DNA from: Cephalopachus bancanus
Taxonomy: Eukaryota > Chordata > Mammalia > Primates > Tarsiidae
Assembly: GCA_027257055.1 (NCBI GenBank)
Contig: JAPVLO010000138.1
Location: forward strand, 3,782,001 to 3,846,000
Reading direction: 5' to 3'
Length of the DNA: 64,000 nt
Part shown: piece by piece, positions 1-11,626 of the stretch
How the letters are laid out: the number at the start of each line of letters is the position of its first letter
How positions within the stretch are numbered: position 1 is the first letter of the stretch
The notes under the pieces: generated by a model
Database searches by the model: none
What the model was told of the DNA's origin: nothing
What the model saw: only the letters and a program-made list of their open reading frames with translations
Position numbers and translations under genes: made by a program

Positions 1-400
1 TGAGAGTAGAGAAGGGGAAGAAGCGCTGAAGATGAAGAAAAGAGGAAGGTTATGAATTGTCATATAAGGGGAGAACAGATGGACCAAGACATGAGTGTTT
101 TTGCTTTGTAACGGTAGGTGTCCATTTGCAGTTACTGATCGTGATTTCAAGTTTGATCACTTTGAAAGTGCATTTTTCCCCAGACACATTCAACTGCTTG
201 GATACAGACGTGGAGCAGGCAAAGAGCACTTAAGTGGAGTTAGTGTTATATCCCATCACTTATTAAAGTGTTGTGACCCTAAACTGTGTATTTCCAATTT
301 CTTCTTAGCTTCACTGCTACTTAATCAAATCAAATCTCAGAGACCCCAAACTGCACATGTCATCCTTATGACCAGGCTGTCTAAATAGATCCTTTCTATT
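1..400. other. Unassigned sequence
   Basis: No repeat family, RNA gene or exon is recognised here. The first 80 bases are purine-rich. A short open frame at 95-388 has no recognisable similarity, no in-frame splice context and no other support, so it is not called a gene. Confidence 0.5.
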
Positions 401-429
401 CTCTCACTCTCTTTCTCTCCTCAACTTCC

Positions 430-660
430 ACCCAACAAAACACGCATCAAAAATTATAAAATTATATTATACACTTCCTTTATCCATTTCTCCTTTTAAA
501 ATTGTGTGGCTAAACTTCAGGGAGCATACGTCATTTTTTGTTCAACTTTCTATTTTTGGTGTCTAACATAAAACCCGACATATAGTAGAGACTCAGGACA
601 TATTTTTGACATGAATAAGTGAAGGAATGAATATGAAATAATAACTAAAGGAAGGAAGGA
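430..660 (+). mobile_element. L2-like LINE 3' fragment
   Basis: The order of motifs resembles an L2 3' end. A stretch similar to the usual 'cacatagtaggcactcaataaa' region appears around 575-610, followed by a degenerate GAATGAAT-type tail near 620-660. It is old and diverged; similarity to a MIR-like end cannot be excluded by eye. Confidence 0.45.
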
Positions 661-840
661 AGAGATCTATGGTTTGCATCCTGCAATGTATTGGTTGTAA
701 TGAGCTAGAGATAGGCATTTTTATACTCATCATCTGTGATTCGTTGTACATAGCCTGTTAACCTAAGCAGTCGGTATTCAGGACCAAGGCTAGTCCTCCT
801 TTCTTCTCTGTGATTCTTCACCCCTGACCACTACTGAAAT

Positions 841-1585
841 ATTATGTGTCTGTTGGCTGCTCGTATGTCATCTTTTGTGAAGTGTCTATTAATATTTTTT
901 GGCCACTTTGTAATGGGGCTGTCTGTTTTTTTTCCTTTCAGCATATTTGAGTTCCTTGTAGATCCTAGATATTAGGCCTTTGTCAGATAGGCAGTTGGCA
1001 AACATTCTTTCCCAGTCTGTGGACTCTCTCCTCACTCTCTCAATAGTTTCTTTGGCTTTTCAGAAGTTTGTCAGTTTGGTAAGGTACCACTTGTCTATCT
1101 TATCTCTTATAGAATGGGCAGTTGGGGTTTTGATAAGGAATTGGTGGCCAGTTCCAATTTTTATATGGGTGTCTCCTGCATTTTCTAAGGTTCTTACAGT
1201 TTGAGATTTTACGTTTAGGTCTTGATCCATTTACAGTTGATTTTTGTGTGTGGTGATAGGTTGGGGTCTTGCTTTAATCTGCGTGTGGTCAGCCAGTTTT
1301 CCCAGCACCATTTACTGCATAGGTTCTCCTCTCTCCAGTGGTTGATGTGGAGGCTTTGCTGAAGAACAGTTGGTTGACAGATTGAGGTTTTGCTTCTGTA
1401 ATCTCTATCCTGTTCTATTCGTCTATATGCCTGTGATTGTACCAAAACCAGCCTGTTTTGATTATTGTAGCTTTATAATAAAGCTTAAAGTCTGGAGGTG
1501 TTGCCTCCCACTTTTTTTTTTTCCGCTGAGAATTGTTTTGGCTCTTTGTGGTTGTATGTTTCCATATGAATTCCTGTATTGTTGT
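841..1585 (-). mobile_element. L1 ORF2 segment, inverted 5' part of a twin-primed L1
   Basis: Read on the minus strand this is L1 ORF2 sequence upstream of the C-terminal domain. It runs up to the point where the adjoining sense segment begins. Its end nearest position 841 is the reverse complement of the L1 stretch reading 'cagccaacagacaca', which directly precedes the first bases of the sense segment at about 1586. The two pieces are therefore one insertion whose 5' part is inverted. The frame is broken and no functional protein is possible. It is fairly young by appearance. Confidence 0.85.
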
Positions 1586-2310
1586 TTACAGATACATGAA
1601 AAAATGCTCAGGCTCACTAATCATCAAAGAAATGCAAATTAAAACCACACTGAGATACCACCTAACTTCAGCAGGATGGTCATCATCAATAACTCAAAAA
1701 CAACAGACGCTGGAGAGGATGCGGGGAAAAGGGAACACTTCTACACTGTGGGTGGGAGTGTAAACTGGCATAGCCTCTGTAGAAAACAGTGTGGTGATTC
1801 CTAAAAGATCTAAAAATCAACCTCCCACACATCCCTGCAATCCTCCTACTGGGAATATACCCAGAGGAACTGAAATCACTCTGTGAAAAAGATACCTGCA
1901 CATGAATGTTTATTGCAGCATTGTTCACAATAGCGAAAATATGGAACCAACAGTGCTGCTCATTGAAAGAGGACTGGATTTAAAAAATGTGGTATATGTA
2001 CACGATGGAATATTATGCAGCCATAAAGAAGGAAAAAATTATGAAATTCACTGCAACTTGGATCTGCTTAGAGACTATAATTCTGAATGATCTATCACAA
2101 AAACAAAGATCTGAGTATCACATGTTCTCACTTATAAGTGGATCTTAAACAATTATTGTAATACTATAAAAAAGGGATTGGCAGTAGTGGGAAACCACCA
2201 GGGAAGGGGGGTGCACACCTCATCAACGAGGGACCTGCACAGTGAACATTTGTATAACTAACCCTGAATTGTTCCCCCCATATTTTAAATTAAAAATTAA
2301 AAAAAAAAAG
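1586..2310 (+). mobile_element. L1 3' end with poly(A), sense part of the twin-primed L1
   Basis: This holds the last part of L1 ORF2, including the conserved run around 'gagataccacctaac' at 1650-1670 and the 'attatgcagccataaaga' region at about 2012-2030. The 3' UTR and an A-rich tail at 2287-2310 follow. Stop codons interrupt the ORF2 frame. The sequence after the tail (gaaattttgta) resembles the sequence before the inverted half (gaaatattatg near 837), a plausible degenerate target-site duplication. Confidence 0.9.
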
Positions 2311-4694
2311 AAATTTTGTACAGTCAGCCAGCTGATCATCAGGCATGAAGTAGTTATCTAAATTATGAAGACATGAAATACAAACTCTTCGGGAACACTA
2401 ATTTGTGAATGTACTTTCATTTGAGTTGAGAATTCTAGTTTAATAAAAGTGGGCTTTACAACTCTTTCCTGTTTCAGCCCCACCCACAGCAGACTTGCAA
2501 TCTTCCTTAGCCATTGTCTTTGGCCAGGCTCCAAAGACAACTCCCAGGTTAAAGTGGCAAGTAACTCTTTGAAACCGGCTGCTTCACCTGATGAATAACA
2601 CTCGGGTTCTTTGGAATTTCTTTTTACACATGCTTACCTGCACAGACTGACTTATTTTTGTTTGCTACCTCCATGTCTTCCCATACTTTTCCTTTGATTC
2701 TGTTTCTTTTTCATGTCTTTCTGTTAACCCTCACTGCTTGATGGGATTTTTACAGGTCACAATTTCTTTTTTCCAACTCTTTGCTTACTCAGATCTCAAG
2801 ATCTTAGTCTCAATCTTCTTTAAATATTCTTCACTCAGGCTCTGCATTCCTATAACATTATCATCAGCAAAGGCAAAGATATATTTTATTTTATTAATTG
2901 TAAAACTGTCACATTTATAAACATAACTGGAAAAAATTCTCTTGTAAAAAAATTAGGAAATTCCCTTTTTTCTTCTTTAATCCTTGTTAAACGTATTTTC
3001 CAAACAGCTTTAGGAGAATTTCCTGCCTTCTTGAGCAAAAATGCCAATGGAAATTTTGTTACTAACAAAAGTCTTGTGAAACTCAGGGTCATTATTAGTA
3101 GTAGTACTGGTCCTGCACTGAACATATAGGATGTTTGAAATATAGGCCTGGGCTTGTAGATTTATAGTAGGTCATGTTAGATTTATCAGAAATGTTTCAT
3201 TGAAAACAAAGTGTGGTGTGAGAGTTCTTTCTTACTCATTTCCACTTTCTTCTATGGGTTATATACTAAAACAATTTTCCAACAGTCTAGTCAATAAAGG
3301 CCTACCCATCTATTCTGTTCCTAGAGTAAGTAAAGTCTGAGGCATACTTTGGCTCAGTTATCCACCATGATTCAAGCAAGGGGAATTTTAAAACCAAACT
3401 CATCTAGATAATTGCCCCAAATCTCTATTTCCCTTTTAGTATGTGGACACAGTCTATAAAATATTTTGGAAGTGATTATTTCCTTCATTTTAAAGCAGCT
3501 GATTCCTAGGATAAATTTAATAAGAGTGATTTGTCATCACCATTGATTCATGGAAAGTAGCTATCCTGAGAGTTTGGCACTACACGTTAAACTCCAAATT
3601 TTGCAGAACTTATAATTACTACTTTCAGAAGTCTATCCATTGAAATACAGCAGAATGAGAAACTTTTAAGAATCAGATGGATGATTCAGCCACACTAATG
3701 GTTTAAGTAGAGAATTTTTGAAAGATTAATACCAAAGAGAAGGATGTATCTGTACCCTGTCTTCAAGGGGAAAATCTTAAAAATATTAGCAAAGTAATTA
3801 TTAAGAATGTGTGAAGCCAACTGTGTTGTGTTTTATAACTCTCAAATGTTTACAATAATTATAGTCAGAAAAAATTACAAGTGAATTTTGTTAAATATTT
3901 CTCTCCTTTAAATCCTGGAAAAATTCCAGTAAAATGCAATGAATATGATTCTGATCCATTTTTACATATTACATCATTAAATCATATAGAGACTGTAATG
4001 AAATATTGGACTGTACTTTTCTTGGTCTTTTCAACACAGTTTCTAAAGGAAGGAAGTAGGCATTGAGTTCCCAGCAAATCTCGTAGAGATTTGCAATTTG
4101 TCAGACTTTGGTAAGCATGACACAGCAGTTAAAAGTTCTTTTTCTTGCTAAACTATCGTTCTGACAGAAAATGGAAGGAAGGGTACTGACTCCCTATGTC
4201 ACTTACAGAGATTTTAGAGAGTTAGGGAGCTAAATTTAAATGTACATTGAAAGCACCAGAGGAGCAGGATTATGGGGGATGGTGAAGTAGGAATTAGGGA
4301 TACCACACACAGACAATTGCTCTAGCATAACCTGGTTGGTGCAACTGTTTTGCAACTCTGGAGTCTATTGAAAGCTGCAACTTCCAGTGAAAGTCTAGTT
4401 CAGCGAATGGCAGGCAATTTCCAGCAATCTCTACGCATGCCCCATGACTTGACCTCCTGGCAGGCTGTCATGCTCTTGCCCCTAGACAGCTGGCATGCAA
4501 CGTGTAGAAAAAAAAGTAGATCATAATGACCTGTCCTCTAAATACTGACAAACCGTGGTCTGATTGCTGATTGACGGTGTCTGATCATAGTAGTTCAGGG
4601 TTGGAGGAAGCAGACAGTCACTGTTTTTCTCCTCCCTCCGTTGTTGCAAATGCCCCTCCACCCTCCAGCTGAAGTGTCTTCAAAGGAATTTAAA
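2311..4694. other. Unassigned AT-rich sequence
   Basis: I recognise no interspersed repeat, exon or RNA gene in this 2.4 kb. Open frames here are short and unsupported. The stretch from about 4320 to 4690 is less AT-rich than the rest but matches nothing I know. Confidence 0.5.
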
Positions 4695-4984
4695 GGGCTC
4701 GGTGACTCAGCCTGTAATCCTGCGCCTTGGGAGGCTGAGGTGAGTGGATTGCCTAAGCCCGTGGGTTCGAGACCCGCCTGGGCAGCGAGACCTCATCTCT
4801 ACAATAAATCGAAAAATCAGCCGGGCGTGGTAGCGCGTGCCTGTAGTTCCAGCTACTGGGAAGGCAGAGGCGGAAGAATCGCCGGAGCCCAGCAGGCGAG
4901 GCTGCGGTGGCCGGAGCGGCCACTGCACTCCAGTCTGAGCGACAGAGTGAGACTCCAACTCAAAAAATAAAGTAAAATAAAAAA
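4695..4984 (+). mobile_element. Alu SINE (dimeric, lineage-specific type)
   Basis: Left arm with a Pol III B-box-like 'gggttcgagac' near 4763, an A-rich linker around 4800-4815, a right arm starting 'agccgggcgtgg' near 4819, and an A-rich tail. It is flanked by a candidate target duplication 'taaaggg' (about 4691 and 4985). It carries the shared changes of the window's young Alus: 'ctcagcctgtaat' in place of 'ctcacgcctgtaat', 'gcccgtgggttcgagacccgcc', and a GC-rich right-arm end. Open frames of about 100 codons on both strands here are Alu-derived and not genes. Confidence 0.93.
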
Positions 4985-5078
4985 TAAAGGGCTGATGACG
5001 GACTCTCATTCCCTCTCATCCTCCTCTTTTTCTGTTTTTAGGAGATAGACATTAAATACCAGAATGTTAAAAGTAGTC

Positions 5079-5094
5079 ATATATATATATATAT
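5079..5094. repeat. (AT)n microsatellite
   Basis: A pure AT dinucleotide run of eight units just upstream of the old L1M. Confidence 0.9.
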
Positions 5095-6254
5095 GGGGAA
5101 AATTGGAAAGTCATTGATCATGCCCAGGAAAAGGTGCAGGGCCAGAAAAGACCTAAGTTTACACCTTAAACTGATCCTCAGTGCAAAGACAGGCTACATT
5201 AATTTAAAAAAGAAAAGAAAAAGAAAACTGAACTAAGCAACATCAAAACTGCAAATATTGGGAAAGTAGTAAAATTTTACTTCCAGAGTTTCCACATTTC
5301 CAGATTCAAATATCTAGTTTTCAACAAAGAAAACAAATCACAAAGCATACAATGAGACAGAAAAGTATGCCACATTCAAAGAAAAAAATTTGAACCAACA
5401 AAAACTGTTACTGAGGAAAACCTAATGGGAGATATACTAGACAAAAATTTTAAGCCAATCATTTTAAAGATGCTTATAGAACTGATAAAGATATGGAAAG
5501 ACAAGAAAGTGATGTGTGGCTGAAATAGAAAAATTAATAAAAGATCAAAAACTTAAAATAAAAAATTCTAAAGCAGAAAAGTACAGTAATTGAAATGAAG
5601 AATTCTCTAACCGAAATCCAAGGCAGTTATGAACAGGCAGAAGAAAGACTCAGTGAGGTTGGAGATGTGATAATTGAAATTATTGTATCTGAGGGACAGT
5701 AAAAAAAAAGACTGAAGTGAAAAGATCCCAAGGGACCCAAGCAGAACAATTTATGCACAGTGTAAATCCTACAAAAAGAAAAGTGAGAGGGAGGAGTAAG
5801 AATAATAGTTGAAGAAGTAATGGCTGAAAATTTCCAAATTTTGCAAAAGACTTAAATATAAGCAAGAATCTCAACAAACTCAAAGTAAAATGAAGTCAAA
5901 GACATCCAACTGAGAAACAATATAATTAAAATATTAGAAGCCAAAGACAGAGAATCTTGAATGCAGCAACAGATAAGTGAGTTATAACATACAAGGAATT
6001 CTCAATAAGATTTCCAGCAGACATAGGGAATTTTGGAAGCCAGAAGGCAGTGTGTTGATATATAGGCACATCTCAGAGACATTGCAAGTTTAGTTGCAGG
6101 TAACCAAAATAAAATAAACATCTCAATAAAGCAAGTCACATGAGTTTTTGGTTTTCCAGGGCATATAAAAGTTATGTGTATGTAACTCTAATTTATTAAG
6201 TATGCAATGCCAGTATGTCTGAAAAAAAAATTCAAACATGAATTTTAAAAATAC

Positions 6255-7990
6255 TTGATTACTAAAAATGCTAATAGTCATTTGATCCTAAAGCAAGTTG
6301 CAGTATTTTTTTGTTGGTGCCAAGGGTCATGTCTCCATGTTGATAACTGCCGACAGATCAGAGTGGTGACTGCTAAAGACTGGGGTGGCTATGGAAGATT
6401 CTTAAAAGAAAATTGCAGCAAAGTTTCCCACATTAATTGCACTTCCATTCACAAAAGATTTCACTGTAGCATGCTATTTGATAGCATTTTACCCACAGTA
6501 AAACTTCTTTCGAAATTGAAGTCAATCTTTTTAAAACTTGCTGCTGTTTTTTAAAAAATAAGCTTGTGTAAATCTTAAATCCTGTGCTTTAATATCAACA
6601 ATATTCTCAATATCTTCAGTAAGAGTAGATTCTGCCTCTATAAACTACTTTCTTTGTTCATGAATCAGTATAAACTCTCAGTTATTAAATTTCTATCATG
6701 AGATTGCAGCAATTCAGTCACATTTTCAGACTCCACTTCTAATTACAGTTCTCTTGTCATTTCTACATCAGCAATTGCTTCTTCTTCTGAAATCTTGAAC
6801 CCATCAAAGTCAACATGAAGACTGGAATAAACTTATTTCACCTTCCTGCTAATGTTGCTATTTTGACCTCTTCTCAGGAGTTGTAAGTATTCTTAATAGC
6901 ATCTAGAATGGTTACTTTTCTCAGATCTATCAAAGGAAAAAAATATCTATGGCAGTTATAGCCTTAAGAAACGTTTTTCTTAAATAATAAGACTTGAAAG
7001 TCTAAATTAATCCTTGATCCATGGGCTGCAGAATGGATATTGTATGAACAGGCATGAAAACGGCATTAATCTTCTTGTATATCTTTATCAGAAGTCTTGA
7101 ATGACCAGGTAAATGAGCAGTAATATTTTGAAAGGCATCTTTTTTTCTCAGCAGTGGGTCTCAACAGTGACCTTAAAATATTCAGTAAATCATGCTGTAA
7201 GCAGACGTGCTGTCGTGCAGCTTTGTTGTTTCATTGATAGAACTCAAGCAGAGTACATTTACATAATTCTTAATGGTCCTAGAATTTTCCAAATGGTAAA
7301 TGAACATTTATTTCAAATTAAAGTCAGCAACTGCATTAGTCCCTACCCAAAGAGTCAGCCTGCCCTTTGATGCCTTGAAACCAGGCATTGATGTCTCTTC
7401 AGCTACAAAATATCTAGATGAAATGTTTTTCCAATTTAAGACGATTTAGTCTACATGGAACATCTGTTGTTTAATGTAGCCACCTTCATCAATGACCTTA
7501 TCTAGATCTTCTGGATAACTGGCAGCAGCTTCTCTATCAGTACTGGCTGCTTCACTTTTCACTTTTATGTTATTAAATAGTTTCTTTATTTAAACCACAC
7601 GAGGCAGTCTCTGCTAGCCTCAAGCTTTTTTCCTGATGCTTCCTCTCCTTTTTCAACCTGCATAATATTTAAGAGAGTTTGATCTTGCTCCAGATTAGAC
7701 TTTGGTCAAAGGGAATTTTGTGGTTGCTTCAATCATTTGTCTAGTTCAATAAAATTTTATCCATATCAGTGATAAGGCTGTTTTGTCTTTTTATGATGTA
7801 TATGTTTACTAGAATAGGATTTTAAATTTTCTGTAAAAAAACTTTTCTTTGCATTCATAACTTGGCTAACTATTTGGTACAAGAGGCCTGACTTTGGTTT
7901 ATCTTAGCTTTTGACATGCCTTCCTCAATAAGCTTAATATTTCTAGCTTTTGATCTAAAGTGGGATATGGGTGACTCTTCCTTTCACTTG
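6255..7990 (-). pseudogene. Tigger1 transposase remnant
   Basis: This is the minus-strand interior of the Tigger1 copy. In intact members it encodes a pogo-type transposase with an N-terminal helix-turn-helix DNA-binding region and a DDE/D catalytic domain. In this copy the order is recognisable at nucleotide level, but stops and frameshifts are frequent and no long frame survives. The N-terminal end lies toward 7990, just left of the AT repeat and Alu insertion. Confidence 0.75.
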
Positions 7991-8030
7991 AAAACTTAGA
8001 GCCCAGTGTAGGTTATGAATTAACCTCATT

Positions 8031-8032
<2 letters not shown>

Positions 8033-8068
<36 letters not shown>
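8033..8068. repeat. (AT)n microsatellite abutting an Alu tail
   Basis: About 18 AT units immediately precede the T-tract (reverse-strand A-tail) of the inserted Alu. It probably expanded from the target or tail sequence after insertion. Confidence 0.9.
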
Positions 8069-8094
<26 letters not shown>

Positions 8095-8371
8095 GAGTTG
8101 GAGTCTCACTCTGTCGCCCAGACTGGAGTGCAGTGGCATGCTTCCAGCCACCACAGCCTCAACCTGCTGGGCTCTGGTGATCTTCCGCCTCAGCCTTCCA
8201 AGTAGCCGGAACTACAAGAGTGCATTACCACAACAGCCTAGTTTTTTATTTATTGTAGAGATTAGGTCTCGCCAAGTTGCCCGGGCGGGTCTCAAACCCT
8301 CGGGCTCAGGCAATCCACTTGCCTTGGCGTCCCAAAGTGCTGGGATTGCAGGCTGAGCCACCGAGTCTGAC
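8069..8371 (-). mobile_element. Alu SINE inserted in Tigger1
   Basis: It starts with a 26-base T tract, followed by the reverse complement of a complete dimeric Alu, and ends at 'ccaccgagtctg'. Tigger1 sequence continues directly on both sides. It is moderately diverged from the window's youngest Alu copy. Frames through it on both strands are Alu-derived. Confidence 0.93.
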
Positions 8372-9703
8372 CTAATACTGTTTTGTCTTAGGGAATAGTG
8401 AAACCCAAAGAGAATGCAGGAGATAGAAGAACAGCCAGTTGGTGATGCAATGTGAACACACATCACATTTATTGATTAAGTTTGCCATCTTAATATGGGT
8501 GTAGTTTATGGCATGTCAAAACCAATAGTAACATTAACTATCACTGATCATAGATCACCATAATATAGACAATAATAATGAAAAAGTTTGCAATATTGAA
8601 AGTAGTATCAAAATGTAACACTGGACACACAAATGAGCACATGGTTAGGAAAGTGGCATCGAAAGATGTATTTGACCCAGGATTTCTACAAACATTTAAC
8701 TTGTAAATAAAAAATGCAATGTCTGTAAAGCACAAAAGAGCAAAGCACAATAAGACAAAGTGTGCCTATATGTAAAGTACTTTAAAAAACGAAACAACTA
8801 AAAGCAAACATACAAACAAGACTATCAACCAATAATTTTATATCCAGTAAGAATGACCACCAAAAGTGAGGGTGAAATCAAGCTATTTTGAGATAATCAA
8901 ACCAAGGGAGTTTATTACTACTAGATCTACTCTATAAGAAATTATAAAAGGAGTTCTACAGATTAAAACAAGAGAATACTAGACAGTAACTCAAAATCAA
9001 AGGTAGTAAAAAGTTTTGAAAATGGAAATACATGAGCAAGCATAAATCTAATATTATTGTAAGTTTAGTTTGTAGCTCCATATTTTGTTTTCTACATAAC
9101 TTATACAATTAATGTATTAAAATAATAATAGTTCATTCCTTTTTTTGGATATATAATTCATAATAGTGTAACTTGTGACATCCACAACTGGTGGTGAGGG
9201 AGCTATATGCTACTAAAGCTAAAATAGTATAAATTCACATTAAAGTGTTGTAACTATAATGTTAAACATAATTCCTTGGTAACAACAAAAAAAGCTATAG
9301 AATTCTATAAATGAGAAGAGAATCAAAGTTTTTCATCGCAAAAGCTTACCTACACACAAAACAGTAATACAGGAAATGAGGTGTGTGTATGAGGAGCAGA
9401 AGCTCTAAGGTGTCCCGACAATAGCAAAATGGCAGAAATAACTTCCTCTTCATCAATAATGACTTAAATGTAAATGAATTAGATTATCTGACCAACAGAC
9501 AGAGATTGGCAGAATGAATCTGAAAACATAAGTTAACTATATGCCGTCTACAAGATATTTTAGTTCCAAAAACACAAATAGCTTTAGAGTGAAGAAATGA
9601 AAAAACATATTGCTTTCCTATTTAGTAATTGAGAAAGAGTAAGAATGGTTATGCTAATATTTTAAAAAATAAACTTCAGATTTAAAAGTTTATAAGAAAC
9701 AAA

Positions 9704-10040
9704 GGACTGGATACAGTGGCTCAAATCTGTAATCCTAGCACTTTGGGAGGCCAAGGTGAGAGGATTGCCTGAGTCCGCAGGTTCGAGAACATGGTGAGAC
9801 CTGGGAACATGGTGAGACCTGGGAACATGGTGAGACCTCGTCTCTACAATAGATCATAAAATTAGCCAGTTGTAGTAGCCCGTGTCTCTAGTTCCAGATA
9901 TTTGGAAGGCTGAAGTGGAAAAATCACCGAAGACCAGCAAGTTTACACTGAGGTGGCTGTGAGTGTGCCACTGCACTCCAGCCTGGGCGATGGAGTGAGG
10001 CTCCAACTCAAAACAGACAAACAAACAAAAGAAAACCAGA
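9704..10040 (+). mobile_element. Alu SINE with internal triplication
   Basis: Dimeric Alu flanked by an exact 10-bp target duplication 'aagaaacaaa' (9694-9703 and 10041-10050). The left arm contains three tandem copies of an 18-bp unit, 'gaacatggtgagacctgg' and variants, at about 9787-9838. This makes the element some 36 bp longer than normal. It is inserted in the L1M endonuclease region. Confidence 0.93.
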
Positions 10041-10230
10041 AAGAAACAAAAGAGGCCATTATATGTTAATAAATTATTCCATATGGCAAGAAGATGCAAC
10101 AATTATAAATACATTCACACCTAATAATAAACTATCAATATACATGAAGCAAAAATTGACAAAATTAAAGGGTGAAATATAGTCATACAATAGTAGTTGG
10201 AGACTTTAATATCCTATTTTAATAACAATC

Positions 10231-11064
10231 TGTTGGGAGCCGGCCACGGAGGCCCACTGAGCGTTAGGGATAAGGAAGGGCCGTTGACCCCGAGACCACT
10301 AGGATGTGTTTGGGAGCTATTGACCCCATTTCCTTCCCCTTTCTACTCAGGACTAACCAGATTAAGCTCCTGTGAGCTCAAAACATAAAAACTCTGAGAC
10401 TGGGATGAACACAAGCTAACTTTAGAAGCTCCTTGCTCCCATTCTTCCGCAAACTGCAGTTTTGGCTTTCACACAACTTATAATTCAAACTCATGTCACA
10501 TCTAAGAGCCTTAGTATTGGTCACAGGCTTCTGGGTCATGATCTTAGGATTTATTGAAGGTGTAAATTGTAGAATATAGTTTTAGAAGACAGCCATTTTG
10601 TTGAAAGAATGCGACTGGGTTACTTGCAGGAAGCCCACTGTGAACTTTGGACTGGGCCACATTCCAAACATTATGGGGTGGGCCACTTTCGTTTGTAAAG
10701 TAAATACTTAAGCTTCTATAGAATTGTTTAACTTGGCATAAATCAATCAGCTTAGGATGAAAAAGTTTTATGTTATCCTTTGTTATGGGATTTTAAGATT
10801 ATCATATGAAAAGGGTTTAAAGGCAATCATTGATTAAGTTTCCATGGATTAAGGTTTCTGGTGGGTGGGGGATGCCCCTCCCACATCTGACTTTATGTAT
10901 AAAAGACCCGTTGTAATTCCCAATAACACACATCGCTTCTGCACTAGATCGGAGTCCTGTCTCTTTCTTTCTCTCTCTCTCTCTTTCTCTCTTCTTTGCC
11001 CCAATCACCGACACCATCTCCACCTTTGGGGTACCCTGAACCCGGCTGGAGCTGATCTCCAGCA
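10231..11064 (+). mobile_element. Solo LTR of a class II (betaretrovirus/ERVK-like) ERV
   Basis: An 834-bp block begins 'tgttgggagccgg' and ends 'ctccagca', so it has the TG...CA ends of an LTR. It is bounded by a 6-bp near-duplication, acaatc (10225-10230) and acaaac (11065-11070). The TGTTGGGAGCCG start resembles the ends of IAP and other betaretrovirus-like LTRs, and a 6-bp duplication fits class II. A TATA box lies at 10898 and a CT-rich tract at 10966-10993. L1M sequence resumes exactly on both sides. No internal retroviral sequence is present, so this is a solo LTR left by recombination. Its low decay suggests it is much younger than the L1M. Confidence 0.82.
10898..10905 (+). promoter_or_regulatory. 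TATA box of the solo LTR
   Basis: TATAAAAG lies in the 3' third of the LTR, followed by 'gacccgttgtaattcc'. This is the expected place for the U3/R promoter. Whether it still drives transcription cannot be told from sequence. Confidence 0.6.
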
Positions 11065-11315
11065 ACAAACTTCCAAACAGAATAAAAAATAATAGAGAAC
11101 TAGAGTGACATAATAGCCTAACCAGACCTAACAGACATCTTCAAAACCCTCTACTCAGCAACAAAAAACACAATCCTTCTCAAGTGCAAATGGAACATTT
11201 TTCAGTGTAGACCGTATTTTAGGCCACAAATTGTCTTCATAGAATTTAAAAGATCAATATCACACACAATATCTTCTCTAAGAAAAATGAAATGAAATTA
11301 GAAATCAACAACAAA

Positions 11316-11626
11316 GCCGGGCTTGGTGGCTCAGCCTGTAATCCCATGACTTGGGAGTCTGAGGTGAGTGGATTGCCTGAGCCCGCAGGTTCGAGACCCT
11401 CCTGGGCAACTTGATGAAATCTCATCTCTACAATAAATAAAAAAAAAATTAGCCGGGTGTGGTAGCGTGCGCCTGCAGTTCCAGCTATTTAGACGGCTGA
11501 GGTGGAAGGATCGCTGGAGCCCAGCAGGTAGAGGCTGTAATGCCCAGGAGTGGAGAGCAACCACTGCACTCCAGTCTGGGCAACAGAGTGAGACTACAAC
11601 TCAAAAAAAAAGAAAGACAGAAAGAA
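11316..11626 (+). mobile_element. Alu SINE
   Basis: Complete dimeric Alu with an A-rich, GAAA-bearing tail. It is flanked by a 16-bp target duplication containing 'agaaatcaacaacaaa' (11300-11315 and 11627-11642). It carries the same subfamily changes as the copy at 4695. It is inserted in the L1M. Confidence 0.95.

Larger units (their letters stand above)
6063..8768 (-). mobile_element. Tigger1 (pogo-like) DNA transposon, complete
   Basis: Both terminal inverted repeats are visible: 'taggcacatctcagaga' at the left, and at the right the reverse complement of 'taggcacactttgtc'. Each is bounded by a TA dinucleotide (6061-6062 and 8769-8770), the expected target duplication for this superfamily. 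The interior follows the Tigger1 consensus end to end. Excluding the AT repeat and Alu inserted near its right end, it is about 2.37 kb, close to the family's usual ~2.4 kb. The transposase lies on the minus strand with many frame breaks, so it is inactive. It sits inside the ORF1 region of the L1M, so it is younger than that element. Confidence 0.93.

Noticed and set aside
4641..5009. 109- and 100-codon frames on opposite strands
   Set aside because: Both read through the Alu at 4695-4984.
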